A stretch of 40,747 nt of DNA from Chara braunii (GCA_003427395.1 BFEA01000009.1:4989902-5030648); one strand, 5' to 3'; shown: positions 1-10,270, numbered from the stretch's first letter. Numbers and translations: made by a program. Notes: a model not told the origin generated them from the letters alone.

Positions 1-645
1 CAGGAATGAATGAATGGCTGGGCGCTGCCTCTTGATTTATACTTCAGAAATTCGTTGGTCTGCCCTTTGCCATCGGCCCTTGGTGCTCACAGTCCCCCTG
101 TGGTACTTGCTGGACTGGACTGGGACTCTCTAGACCCTTCTGCTGACTGTAGGCAGTGGTACCGTCGACTCAATGCAGTTGCACTGAGGTCCTACCTGTT
201 GACCTTGCCANTTGTCTTCGTCTGAAAACGTGGGCCTACCTTAGACTCACCACTTGACCACTTGCCGACCTTCTAGAAGGACTAAAGCTAGGCCTCTGGA
301 CTCTACTTGGACTCCTACCTTACAGGTCAACAGTTCGAATCTCCCTACAGCCTACAACCTACGGCGACCTACTTACCACTGGCTATCGTGCAGGTCACGG
401 GTTCAACTCCAGGGAACTGTGCAGATACTGTACACAGGTAAGCTGAGGTCAAGGGATCGACCCCTGGGATCTGCATCGACATCGGTTACTGTGATGGAAA
501 TAATTGGCTACCGATTATCAAAATGGTATTGAAGTGGGAAAAATGAGAGGGCTTTCATGAGAACGAGAGAAATTTCAGCTGAGGAAATCAGGCAGCGAAG
601 ATTATAATTTGGCAGAGGTTCAGGTCCAAGCAAAGAGAAGGTTGA
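1..645. other. No recognisable gene; degenerate repeat-like sequence
   Basis: I see no supported gene. Frames are short and interrupted, one N lies at 211, and the only pattern is three tRNA T-arm-like motifs listed separately. The stretch may be the 5' part of the element that carries the tandem domain downstream, but I found no LTR boundary or primer site. Confidence 0.4.
323..473 (+). repeat. Three tRNA T-arm-like motifs in series
   Basis: Segments at 323-350, 391-419 and 445-473 share the form aGGTCA..gg-TTCGA/TTCAA/ATCGA-..CCC and lie 68 and 54 bases apart. The middle one contains GGGTTCAACTCC, close to a tRNA T-arm with its TTCRA loop. I could not find matching D-arms or acceptor stems, so these are not complete tRNA genes. 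They could be tRNA-derived fragments or a chance tandem repeat. Confidence 0.3.
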
Positions 646-1032
646 GTGCCTCCTGAATCATTGAATGCTCTAAGTAAGAAAAAAGTGTTCCAATATAAGG
701 TTGTCAAGTATGAGATGGTCGAGAGTGGATGGGAACAGGAACGATTCTATATTCTGACGTTCTATTTCATCGAGTTTGATACGTATGATATAAGGATTTA
801 TGTTTTCAAAGAAAGAAGTGTTGAGGTTGTGTATGGGAGATGCTGGGGATTTGCTGAGGAAGTTGTGTTAAAAGAGAAAGAGAGACTTGAGAGGGAAAAT
901 ACGTGTTTCATTGGATCCACTCGGTTCGCTGTCTTTGAGGGATTCCAAACTCCTCTGCCTGATATCAGTCTGTCAAGGAACAACTGGTCTGCTGTGATTA
1001 AGCTTGCACTGAGGGTGAGAGGGGAAGATTAG
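646..1032 (+). pseudogene. Unrecognised tandem domain, copy 1
   Basis: An open frame of about 128 codons whose first codon in frame is GTG, so the true start is unknown and it may be an internal part of a larger protein. It is aromatic-rich, with segments such as FQYKVVKYEM, FYILTFYFIEFD, DIRIYVF and NNWSAVIKLAL. The same ordered segments recur in the next frame (YEIVRYET, VYVLTCYFIDLN, DIGICIP, DNWSAM), so this is one unit of a tandem duplication. I recognise no known family. A place in the N-terminal region of a retrotransposon polyprotein is possible, because the frames further downstream at 10.9 kb are gag. Confidence 0.45.
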
Positions 1033-1040
1033 AGGCACTA

Positions 1041-1497
1041 ATGAGTCAGCCGTACGTACCTCTAAAAGTGAGGTCGTGGTTGAAATTGGGAAGAGGACAT
1101 GGGAGGTTGAGTAAGGAAGAATCGAAGAAGTTGTCGAATTCCCTTAACTCAATAACAAGGAGAGTCGTGTTTCCCTATGAGATCGTGAGATATGAGACAC
1201 TAAATAATCCGGGATTGGAACACAACAAGGTATATGTCCTTACCTGTTACTTTATTGATCTCAATGAGTTTGATATTGGAATTTGCATACCAAAACAGAG
1301 GCTCGAAGGGTGTAGACATGACCGATGTTGGGAACGAGCAGTAGACAGTGTACATGACGAAAGAATAAGATAAACAAGAAGGGGAATGTTTTTGTTGGAG
1401 TACCTATGCTAGAGCTTTCACCGGGATACCGTCTCCTACTGTTGAAGGGCTTACACTTTTGAGGGACAATTGGTCAGCCATGGTAGATTTTGTATGA
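1041..1497 (+). pseudogene. Unrecognised tandem domain, copy 2 (frameshifted)
   Basis: The frame from 1041 runs to a stop at 1373. The expected end of the domain then continues in shifted frames: around 1383-1405 a GNVFVGV-like segment matches ENTCFIG of copy 1, and around 1458-1497 a segment reading LLRDNWSAM matches LSRNNWSAV of copy 1 before a TGA. The order of blocks is the same as in copy 1, with a period of roughly 480 bases. The frameshifts show this copy is decayed. Function is unknown. Confidence 0.45.
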
Positions 1498-1597
1498 AAG
1501 GTGAAGAGGTCTCAAAAAGAATACTCTCAGCAGCAAGGATAATTGTTGTGAGAGGCATACTTTATGAAGTGATTAGGTCCAATAACCCCTTTGTAAT

Positions 1598-1912
1598 TCT
1601 GAGATAAGAGACTTGTGTAAGAGGGCATATAATCTTTCACATTCCAGTGTTAAATTCCTTAGTACTGGCAGCCTGGACGTAAGAATTTACGCCCCAACAT
1701 ACTTAGAGAAGGAGGCTAATTACTTCGAATGTCGGATGGGAGCTTACGTTAGTCTTATAAGGACAAAAAAGTGGCTCCCTAGGTTCTTAACCATTGATGG
1801 TTTTGGCGACAGAAGAGACTCCATAGTGGTGATAAAATTCTTTCTTCTAGATACCTTTGAGCACCAGTTTGAGATCCCTGACTACACTCATCATGAGATG
1901 TACCTCTCCCAT
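1598..1912 (+). pseudogene. Unrecognised tandem domain, copy 3 and start of copy 4, truncated
   Basis: The sequence TTCTGAGATAAGAGACT near 1600 resembles TCGTGAGATATGAGACA of copy 2. The frame from 1613 contains DVRIYAP, matching DIRIYVF of copy 1, and later SIVVIKFFLL. Near 1860-1905 the frame reads FEIPDYTHHEMYL, which resembles the first block of the domain again, so a fourth unit seems to begin here. It stops being recognisable at 1913, where the R repeat starts. A possible continuation lies near 10280. The assignment rests on short block matches and is tentative. Confidence 0.35.
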
Positions 1913-2668
1913 TGTCGAGCGCATCGGTCCGACACTGCACAAGGCAGGGGGGGACCCTCCCGGCCGCGTCACGCAGGAGTTGGTCTTATCCTCTTCGTGA
2001 ATACATAATGGAGTTTCCGCAAATCGCTCCGACCGAGTGCGCCAGCCATACCTCTTGCGAGCCCCAACGACAGGATAGGGCCTACGGGAGGCACGACTTA
2101 CCTCCACCTTACGGGAGTTGTCACCTCCCTTCAGTGGGTGTATCCCCGCCGAACTACCAGTCCACAGTACGAAAGCTAATCAGGTGCAATCGCAGAGGTG
2201 GACCAGCCGAGGGCGTTTCTCGTACGCTGTAGCATAGGGGGTACGCGCGGTAATATGCCTCTATCGGACCCTCACACGAACCGACGCCTTGGGAGGCTGA
2301 TGTCCCAAGCGCGACTCGTCGTCGGTCGACTAGGACGCATCCCACACACCACGCGCACACCACTCTAAAGAACATAAAAAATAAAACACGCACACATATA
2401 CATATGTATACAGAACGACACAGAACAAACAACGCGACAATACTCCTAGTCCCTTTGTAGCCGTCCCATAATTCTCCGACGCGGAAGTCGGATAGGCGTC
2501 GCGAGGGAGACTTAGTACAAAACCGCGCGGGCGCAGAATCTTCCCATATCGACTAACAATGCATGAATACGCAGGCAACCGCAATGATGACGTACTATGT
2601 AGTGCCCATAATCAAGCGGTCCCTAGTGGATCCGAGTACCACTTATGACACTCAAGTGTTAAACTCGA

Positions 2669-2700
2669 AGTATTGTGAAGGTTTACCCCTTTACGATATT
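2669..2700. repeat. Hairpin in R copy 1
   Basis: Imperfect inverted repeat: the left arm ends ATTGTGAAGG and the right arm is CCTTTACGATATT, with a 6-base loop. The equivalent hairpin in R copy 2 is perfect over 13 base pairs, which shows the structure belongs to the repeat and is not a local accident. Confidence 0.5.
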
Positions 2701-3034
2701 GCATGGCTGAAGGAATAGTCGTGCGGCCTCCGCGACACCTCCGGCCTTTAGGCAAAGTGTTCCGATAGGCAGGGAAAATAGGCTATGCACGGGGGTTGAT
2801 CCCTTCCATGCAGAGTTTAGGGTGTGGGATGTCCTGGACAAAAACCTTGAATCCCGGCCCAGAACCAACGTCCAACTAAGAAATCCTTATACTTTTTCCA
2901 GAAAGCCTATGTTTGGCTATTTGGGCAGAAGCATACAACAAATAGAGGGGTTTTCTTTCCTTTTTCAATCTCAACCCCAATTAAACCCTTAAGCGTAGGC
3001 CCCTCAGACCATGCAAACACTCAATATAGGTACA

Positions 3035-3185
3035 CGCATATATATATATCGTCAAATAGAACTGCATATATTACCGGGCAGTTCTGTTTGTGACGATATA
3101 TATATATATATGCAAAGGAGGAATAAGTATGTGACGATCACTTCTCACAATCACAGTGGGACTCCTCACAACCATATATATATGT
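3035..3185. repeat. TA-dinucleotide microsatellites
   Basis: Three short (TA)n runs lie near 3039-3050, 3095-3111 and 3173-3183 within R copy 1. They are ordinary simple repeats; no gene is associated. Confidence 0.7.
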
Positions 3186-3687
3186 GTGATCGCGGGCTGT
3201 CAAACCCAAAATCTGAACCACAGAACATACCTGCAATCACATCAAAGAGTCAACCAAAAGTCCACACACTACACAAAGTCAACTTCAACCAACCTCTATA
3301 CTCGTTCCCCTCGCTTTAGCCATGCAAGCCCCAGTCTTTGCCCAACAAACCATAATTAAATACTTTGTACCTTTGTTAAACCACCAGTACCTCCGCCAGT
3401 GTTGGGAAATTACGTTGTCCTAGCCAGTACCCGAAGTTTTCGGGGTTCGGACACAGGGTCGGCAATGTCCCAAAAATCGTAGTTTTCTTTTGCCCGTGCA
3501 CGAAAAAGAAAGGAAAAAAAAAAAGGCCTTTGTACTGCAATGATGTCGGGCAGGGTAGTCTAGGAGGCCGTGCTCACAGTCTTGAACGCATCTTACAACA
3601 AAGACGGTCACATTCTGAAACTTGTTGTTTTCTTTTTTTTTACTTCTCTTTTGTTTGTTATGTGTCCCCTGCCAACGAGGCAGGGCG

Positions 3688-3950
3688 GAATCCGTGATCT
3701 GCTCCAGCTGTGTTTCCTCAGTTGATTGTAACCTTGATGTATCCAGCCGTTTTCAAGGCCGAATCCGTGTTTTCGTTTTTTTTTTCTTGTTTTCTTTTTT
3801 CTGGAATCTGACAATCTGAGTCCGTGATCTGCTCGTGCTATGTTCCCTTAGAGGATTGTAACCCTGATCACACTGGCACTTACGGAAATGTATCTTGCCA
3901 TTTTCACGGCCGAATCCGTGTTCCTGTCTTTTTTTTTTTTTTTGAGTTTT
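3688..3950 (+). repeat. Tandem duplication of about 130-150 bp with poly-T tails
   Basis: The blocks TCCGTGATCTGCTC...GATTGTAACC..TGAT at about 3690 and 3821 are near copies. So are GCCGTTTTCAAGGCCGAATCCGTGTT-like segments at about 3747 and 3898, each followed by a T-rich run. The unit is therefore duplicated in tandem inside R copy 1. No coding function is visible. Confidence 0.6.
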
Positions 3951-4059
3951 TGGAATCTGAAAACCTGGCCACGGGGCTGAGATGCCCTCATACTCACACT
4001 AACACTTACAGCTGCAATCACGCCCAGAGCTTTGTTTCGTTTTTTTATTTTGTGAGTTT

Positions 4060-4068
4060 TCACGGGCG

Positions 4069-4103
<35 letters not shown>

Positions 4104-4110
4104 CCCGTGA
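4060..4110. repeat. Poly-T (32 nt) bracketed by an inverted repeat
   Basis: TCACGGG at 4060-4066 and CCCGTGA at 4104-4110 form a 7-bp inverted repeat around GCGCAA plus a run of 32 T (4072-4103). Related GGCCGAATCCGTG plus poly-T blocks occur just upstream, so the T-run probably expanded from an existing repeat. Homopolymer length is prone to assembly error. Confidence 0.6.
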
Positions 4111-4679
4111 GAGTACCATAAAGAAATGGAGTGGGACTCAGGCTCGGCAAAACTCGGAGCGCAGTGAAAATCAGGGTCGACAAAAACAGGCTCGGAGGTA
4201 CTGGTGGTTTAAATGGCCATTCAATAAAAGTCCAGGTGAAAACCTTAATAAAACAACAAAAATCACCAAGGCTAAAGCCTATTAGGTTAAGCATTGAGGA
4301 TGAATTGGAGTTGAGTCATAGACCCACGAATCGGCAACCGACCTGTTATCAGTGATAACAGAAGGTGATCCTTGTTGGATCAAGCCGAATCTAGTCCTGA
4401 TTTCGAATCAAACGTTCAAGAGGACCTGTAATACAAGACAGGTCAATCCCCAAGCTAAATCTATGAGTCCAAATCGATTTCACCAAGAATCATTCTACTT
4501 AACTAAGCCTGAGTCTACCACTAAGTCAGTGCCTAAGAAAAAGGTAGACCTTTGGCAGAATCTCCTCTATACTGAGTGGATTGCCACACCTGCCACCTGT
4601 CAAAATATAACTCCTCTATACAGATTGGATTGTCAGACCTTCCACCTGTCAAAATATAATCTAACTCCCTTAAACTAAG

Positions 4680-5225
4680 AAAATTTCGGCAGCTCTTCCC
4701 GTAGGAAAAATGCCTTTCCAGAATTTACACTAACTCAAATATGACGACAAAAATAACCTCTAAGTCTGGAAAGGCAAATTCTGTTTAACTCCTTGAATTA
4801 GTAAAAATTTGGGCAGCACTCCCTTTAGACAAGAAGCTTTTCCAGATTTTTACTAAGTCAGATATGAGCCCACAGCAGACCTGAGTTCAATTACGACGAA
4901 ATTTAAGAAACTCTTTAGATTTGTAAAAATTTTGGCAGCGCTTCCCGTAGAGAAAGTGTTATTCCAAGATTTATACAAAGCTAAGTTTCGAATCTAAAAT
5001 GACTTTGACTTCTCAAGGTCCAATTTTGTCTAACTCCCTGAATTAGCGAAAATTTGGGCAACACTCCCTTTAGAAAAGGAGGTTTTCCAGATTTTTACTA
5101 AGCCAAAAAGTCAGAAAAACGGGACCCTGAAAAAGACAAAATTTGACTAACTCATTGGTTTTGTAGAAATTTTGGCAGCGCTTCCCGTAGAGAAAGTGGC
5201 TTACCAAGATTTATGCAAGCCCAAG
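4680..5225 (+). repeat. Array of five ~120-bp units of two alternating types
   Basis: Units start near 4680, 4805, 4927, 5049 and 5167. All contain AAATTT(C/T/G)GGCA followed by an 8-12 base pyrimidine-rich block. Units 1, 3 and 5 read GGCAGC(T/G)CTTCCCGTAG and end CCA(A)GA-ATTTA. Units 2 and 4 read GGGCA(G/A)CACTCCCTTTAGA and end TTTTCCAGATTTTTACTAAG. The true higher-order period is thus about 245 bp. Three related units sit at 36165-36440 in R copy 2. No reading frame is conserved across units. Confidence 0.7.
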
Positions 5226-5518
5226 TATAACAAATGATCCCAAAAAATGCAGAAATTGAGCTAAGTAAAAAAACTTAGCTCAAGAAATGCAGGAATTGAA
5301 ACTAACTCCTATGGCTCTAGCACGTGGTGGGCAACTAAAGCAACTACCTATCAACTGAAACTCAGACTAAGTAGTAGTCGCACTCAGTCTCATGCAGGCC
5401 AAACCAAAGAGGTAAGTACTCCCACCATCTTAAAGTCAATTCATCAAACAATAGTTCATAGTCTTTCAATGATTTATCCCTTTATAGCCAGCTTGCATAG
5501 GGCATAAAGCTAGACCAC

Positions 5519-6262
5519 CCAATCTTATGGGAACCTGTCTAGCTCAGCCATATAATATACACAAACACAGGGCACTACAACTTTTCTCTTCTTTGGGCAC
5601 ATGACTAGGCCACCCTAGTCGCCCTGAACCATTTTAGTATCCAAGTTATATACAACTATCTGCACTTTGGCCTTAAAGGCAACATATGACTGAACCGGTC
5701 ATCTTAGATCAAGATTCGGCTTGTCCCTCCTTACCACAATTTTATTCTTAATTCATACTCTCTTAAGTTGGTGATAAGCTATATTCAGACCATCCAATCT
5801 TATGAAAAAATGTCTGACTAGCCTGTTCATAAATAAGTAGTATAAGATATAAACAAACTTAGCCTTTGTGTTGTAGCATGTATGTGGCTCCAGACCAGAC
5901 CACCCAATCTTATGGGAACCTGTCCTGTCCTTTGCCTGAATTTCCTCTTTCAAAATAAAGCAAGAGAGGGTCAAGGCCATCCAATCTTATAAAACTTGTC
6001 CAACCCCCTTTCAAAAACTAACAAAATCCTAGGTTACCAACGGTCCGGGAGCCGGTCGTCTCCCTCGGACGTCCCATCGGACGTTCGGTACCCCAGTCGT
6101 CCGAGAAAACAATTTTTTTTTCGTAAAAATAATTAAAAAAAAACTATTTTTTTCGGTTTTTGATTTTTAACTCATGATTGGTTGCGAATTTGAATATGAC
6201 TCGAAGGCAAAAGGTGCTTGTATTGTTATGTTACATAACATATATATTTTTCAGATTTTTCT

Positions 6263-6297
<35 letters not shown>

Positions 6298-6555
6298 GCT
6301 AGGTCGGACATACCCTGTCCGGTCGGACATCCCGGACGGTCAGGGGGGTCCCGGACGTCCGATCCAACAACCTAGAAGAAACAAGGAAACGAGGCAACCA
6401 AGTCATCCAATCTTATGGAAAAATGCCTGGTCCCCGAAAATCAAGCACATGCAGCCCTCTCAAGTCAAAGCAACCAGACCACCCAATCTTATGGGAACCT
6501 GTCTGGTCCTTAAGGCAATCAAAAGTAAACATAGCACTTGGCCCTCCAATCTTAT
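5519..6555 (+). repeat. Seven dispersed copies of a CCAATCTTAT motif
   Basis: CCAATCTTAT occurs at 5519, 5794, 5904, 5981, 6407, 6483 and 6546. It usually sits in the wider context GACCAYCCAATCTTATGGGAACCTGTCYRG. Spacing is irregular (275, 110, 77, 426, 76, 63), and the 426-base gap contains the foldback element at 6029-6375. The segments between copies differ from each other, so this is a degenerate interspersed repeat and not a CRISPR array. Confidence 0.65.
6029..6375. mobile_element. Candidate foldback/MITE-like element with GC-rich inverted ends
   Basis: The left end starts CTAGGTTACCAACGGTCCGGG and the right end, read on the opposite strand, starts CTAGGTTGTTGGATCGGACG. Internal parts of the arms also pair: ATCGGACGTTCGGTACCCC near 6074 matches the complement of the segment near 6348-6366. 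The arms are rich in TCGGAC motifs and flank an AT-rich core with an uninterrupted run of 30 T at 6266-6295. There is no coding capacity. I see no clear target duplication, so transposition is inferred only from the inverted ends. Confidence 0.5.
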
Positions 6556-7677
6556 GGAGACTCTCTCAGCCTTTGGTTGACCCAGTCAAACATACAATAC
6601 TGCCTTCCTCCCATCCTTCCCCTAGATGCAGCCCCACAATCTACTTTCAGTCAAACAATGAAAATTGAAACTGACATTGCGCATACATTGCTTTACTTAG
6701 TTTGGTTTTGTCCTGAAAGTCAAACGTAAAGTCAAAGTGAAGGGGCATGCAGTATATTCAGTCAAAATGTAACAAGGAATACAGATAAGGGTTATAACTG
6801 GGTTTATACAGGGGTAGCAGTGGTTACCTTTCAATTCCCTGCCTCCTGAACTCCTCCTGAGTTCCGGCAGAGCTCCAGCAATCGGTGGGCTGACTCCCCA
6901 CAGAGTCTTGTTGCGGTCCTACGGGTTGCAATCCCGCCTGCCGCCTTCCTCTCGGAACCGGACTAGACTTAGAGTAAGAAAGGCAGAAGGAGGGGTTTCA
7001 CACTCTTGAGATACAAGAGGGGGACAGACTCAACTCTCAGGAGAGGGCCTTGTTACCTTCCATCGCCTGAGGGCCCCGCAATGGCGGTTAAAGTCTAGCA
7101 CAGTTTGGTCAAACTGAAATCAACCACCGACTGTAAGCTCCCTCGCGAGCTTCCAGTTCGCAGCAGCAACCCACCTTTCAAAGATCTCAGTCTTCCCGCA
7201 TAACTTCAAGGTCAGGAAGTGTCATAGGTAAGCTCACTAACTTGTAACTCCCCTCCAGCCACTGCACTTGGTAGGGTGATTGACACATCGGCTAACAACC
7301 GAATCCACACTCCGTAGCTGGCATGCTATCGCTTTAGCCAGCAACAGACGGTGTTGCCGGTTGAACAGTGAACTTGCAACCTTCGTAACCCGCCTCTCGT
7401 CGCTCCGTTCGATCAGACGGACAGCGCACCACCCGCAGGCAAGTATGCAGGCCCGCAACTTCCCCCACTCACCTTCGACTGTTGGCCTGAGCCACACTTC
7501 AACCCTTGGGCAAGCCTCCAACTCAGCAATTGACTCCTTACTCCTTTCGCTTGGTGGGATGAGGAGTGAACTAGACAATAGGTAGGTCTCCAAGCCCACA
7601 ACTCGCCGCCTTCTTACTCTCCCTCAAGTCTTGTAAGCCTGTACTAGCTTTGCCTCAACCACAACTGGCTGCCCAGA
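6376..7677. other. No recognisable gene
   Basis: Apart from three CCAATCTTAT motifs at its left end I see no repeat or gene here. Frames near 7237-7599 are open on both strands over the same bases without any family resemblance, so I treat them as chance. Confidence 0.4.
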
Positions 7678-7686
7678 TTGTGCGTG

Positions 7687-8127
7687 ATGGAAGCGGAAGT
7701 GAACCCGCTGTCAGGCCCCGTCCAGGTTCGTTCTAATCGCAAGCGGCGGAGCAGTCCGTCGTCGTCAGCACCAGCAATTAAATTGAGTGAAGATGTTGAC
7801 CCAGTAGGTCATTACTACGACCAGGTACGTGGTTCGCGTCACCTACTTCACCCTTCGTTTGATCGTGAATGCATCCCCCACACTAACTCGGTCGATACAT
7901 TACTGACTCTTCGCGCTGCTGCGACCGCCCTCACCTGTATAAGACAGTCATCGTGCCCTGATCTTAGTCGCTCACCGGATATACTTCGTGCGGACAAATT
8001 TCCTACAGTTCAACCCTCTACTGGCTTCATATTCTTATCCTTCTGGGCTAACCACCGCTCCTATCTCTCTATGCGCACTCACATACGGTCTCAACTGGAG
8101 AGAAGTCGAGAGGATGCTTTGGTATGA
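7687..8127 (+). CDS. Unrecognised open frame, 146 codons from the first ATG
   Basis: The frame is open from 7678; the first ATG is at 7687. The product has a basic Ser-rich patch (RSNRKRRSSPSSSAPA) at about residues 19-34, then DPVGHYYDQVRGSRHLL. It has no signal peptide and no motif I can name. Two further frames overlap its 3' end (7988-8203 and 8124-8330) and could be shifted continuations. A position between repeats suggests a decayed element fragment, perhaps a gag N-terminus, but that is inference. It may equally be chance. Confidence 0.25.
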   Translation: MEAEVNPLSGPVQVRSNRKRRSSPSSSAPAIKLSEDVDPVGHYYDQVRGSRHLLHPSFDRECIPHTNSVDTLLTLRAAATALTCIRQSSCPDLSRSPDILRADKFPTVQPSTGFIFLSFWANHRSYLSMRTHIRSQLERSREDALV

Positions 8128-8330
8128 GCAATGTGCATGCAACACCAACGATTCAACTAAAGGCAGCCATTATGACGAATACGTTGGCAAGCGAGAACGA
8201 TGAGCCCGAAGATAAACTCCTCCATGCTTGGAGTGACGAGCCAGTTGGGATGGGATTGCTACCCCCGACCACGATAGGCAGACAAGAAGTCTCGGTCCTT
8301 ACTCTCCCCAGCTATACAGAACTAGATTGA

Positions 8331-8930
8331 ATCTTCTAAAAAAATACGGGAAAATGCACGCCAGTTCTATAGTAAACTCTCTACTTAGGCGCAACTCTTG
8401 TTGACGGCTGCACAAAAACCGTTCATTAATCTTAAAATCTGGGCTTACTAACAGATTCGCCTCACCATAAAACCTTCGAAACACATCTTCTCTCGGCCGA
8501 CTTCATCAAGAATCAGTCGAGTTTCGTGCTCACCTATTCCTCCCGTGTATGTTATTCCGCTTTCCTCACGCAACCCCTCTTCTTTTCACTCCGTATCCAC
8601 TATCTTTTCACTAACACTAACAACGGATTTGGATGCGCCCGCGCCCAAAACCCCATTTTAGGTTTTTACCCCACCCGATTTCGTGAAGGAACGGACTGAC
8701 TATACCTTCTTCGCTCCGCAGTACTCCCGCCAATCTTCGCCATCGTTGCACTACTGTGCACCACTTCTCTGCTAACCTCTGCTTCTGCTGACTTTCCTAC
8801 CACTCCGGCCTCACCAATCGTTTCGCCTTATCAAGGAACCCTTATCCCGGCTCCTCCCCCGCCCGATACTCGTCTCCATCACCTCTACCACCTCTCGCTC
8901 CGTTCCTGCGTGTAACTGGCGTACCTTGAC
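8331..8930. other. Pyrimidine-rich stretch without a supported gene
   Basis: The + strand is strongly C/T rich and reads Pro/Ser/Thr-rich in one frame around 8760-8914 before a TAA. No start, motif or homologous unit is visible. It may belong to the degenerate frame that follows. Confidence 0.3.
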
Positions 8931-9517
8931 GTCCCGGTCCGCCGTTCCCTGCCCATTATCTCCGACTTCATCTCTCGGCCTCGTATAGACGTCAACGATA
9001 CTTACCTAACGCACCACAAGTGCCCGACGACCTCGTCCACTACGGAGAACCATCTGCAAAAAGAAATCGGTCATTGACCGATTTACTTAGCCTTTCGCCT
9101 CTATACCCGAAGCCAACAGGCGATTCGCATTTCGATATTGCAGCGGTCTCTATCGGGTTTTCCCTGGTCCCTCTTCTCCGACAAAATTCCTCACTACCTT
9201 AGACCCCCAACAGACTGCCCCCACACAACCAACTGTTTGCTGAACCTCGAGGGCCCAACCCTGTTGACGAGCCTATGCCTGGGTCTATAGATACAGGGCC
9301 CGATACAAACCTCGGTAGCAGCAAACAATACCCGATCGAGAAACTTTTTAAGGCCGAAGAGGAGGTTTTCACAGGGTCAGCTGGGCGCCTAGCGCGGCCT
9401 GTCGTCTGTGCTTACACCCTCCCCAGACACAGTTTGCCTTTTTCGCCCTGGCATAACCTATCAACTCATGAACCCTATCAATGCTCCTACTCTCTCGGTC
9501 GGTGGCTGAGTTCCTAG
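8931..9517 (+). pseudogene. Unrecognised degenerate frame with one internal TAG
   Basis: After a TGA near 8926-8930 the frame stays open through 9199, meets TAG at 9200-9202, and is open again in the same frame to a stop at 9515-9517. It gives about 195 codons. The second half has an acidic stretch (EKLFKAEEEVF) preceded by a Pro/Gly/Asp-rich segment. I recognise no domain. Continuity across a single stop suggests an old coding sequence, but compositional bias could also keep the frame open. Confidence 0.25.
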
Positions 9518-10270
9518 GGCGGGTTCCTAGTACCCCGGTCTGGACTTCAGACGAGCGGGTCAAAGAGATCACGCCGACCCTTGGGACACAAATGGACCCA
9601 AACGGCTTAGTATAAGTAAAAGCAATAAAAACGAAATAGTATTTTACGGAAGATAAAAGTAAGACCGTAAAAAAAAAAAAAAGATTTAGCCTTGCGACAA
9701 CGATCCATAGGGGATAGCCTCACCGGACCCTCAACCTCACGACTCCTCGCTACTCCAATACTCCTACATCGTCACCGCTCGATCTCGATCCCTGAATCTC
9801 CCTGATGAAAATCCGACCTCGCCACCAATGGTGCTAGGCCCAAGGTTGGGTCTAATTCTTACGGACACCTAAATAGAATCGGTACTGCACGACGCGCAGA
9901 CCTACCTAAACATCTTCAAAGTCACGGTGTCGTCGATGTCGTCCTCCGCACGTACATACAAGTCACAACCAAGCACACCAATCAGGAGACAAAATCTTTT
10001 TAATCCTAGCTTAATCAGAAGAATAAAAGTTTGGTCGGCGACCAACCTCGACTTTCACAACCATCAAAAACTAAAGAGATCACGCGCGCCTTAAGCCTAT
10101 GCGCCCACACACTCTCTACTCTGGTCAGTCGTCCAGCCAACGTAAACCACAGACGCTGCCGCGCCTCGTGCGAGATACTTAAACTTTTAAATCAAACGTA
10201 TTCTCTGTCGCTTGCAAAAACCAGGGCGGATACCCTTGTAAGGGTATTCACACCAATATCGTTAATGTCC
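9518..10270. other. No recognisable gene; A14 tract
   Basis: Contains a 14-A run near 9669 preceded by AT-rich sequence. No gene or repeat match was found. If R or another insertion separates the tandem domain at 1912 from the related segment at 10280, its right end should lie within or just after this stretch. Confidence 0.35.

Larger units (their letters stand above)
1913..5500 (+). repeat. R repeat, copy 1 (LTR-like or non-autonomous element)
   Basis: From TGTCGAGCGCATCGGTCC at 1913 onward this stretch aligns block by block with 34472 onward, which begins TGTTGTGCGCACGGTCC. Shared blocks include the GC-rich head (to about 2350), a hairpin (2669-2700 versus 35163-35194), an AACCAACGTCC block (about 2862 versus 35358), a block with RACCTGYTATCA and a short inverted repeat (about 4338 versus 35983), and the ~120-bp array (4680-5220 versus 36165-36440). 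Both copies begin with TG, as an LTR would. I could not find a second LTR copy or a CA end, so the class of element is open. It carries no recognisable protein. The right limit is approximate. Confidence 0.55.

Noticed and set aside
5519-6555. CRISPR-like array from the repeated CCAATCTTAT motif
   Set aside because: Spacing is irregular (63 to 426 bases), repeat identity is partial, there are no cas genes and the context is eukaryotic retroelements.
7237-7601. Open frames on both strands around 7237-7601
   Set aside because: Same bases open in three frames, no motif, and one is antisense to another; no reason to prefer any.
9669-9682. Poly-A tail of a LINE or SINE
   Set aside because: No coding or tRNA-derived head upstream and no flanking target duplication could be found.
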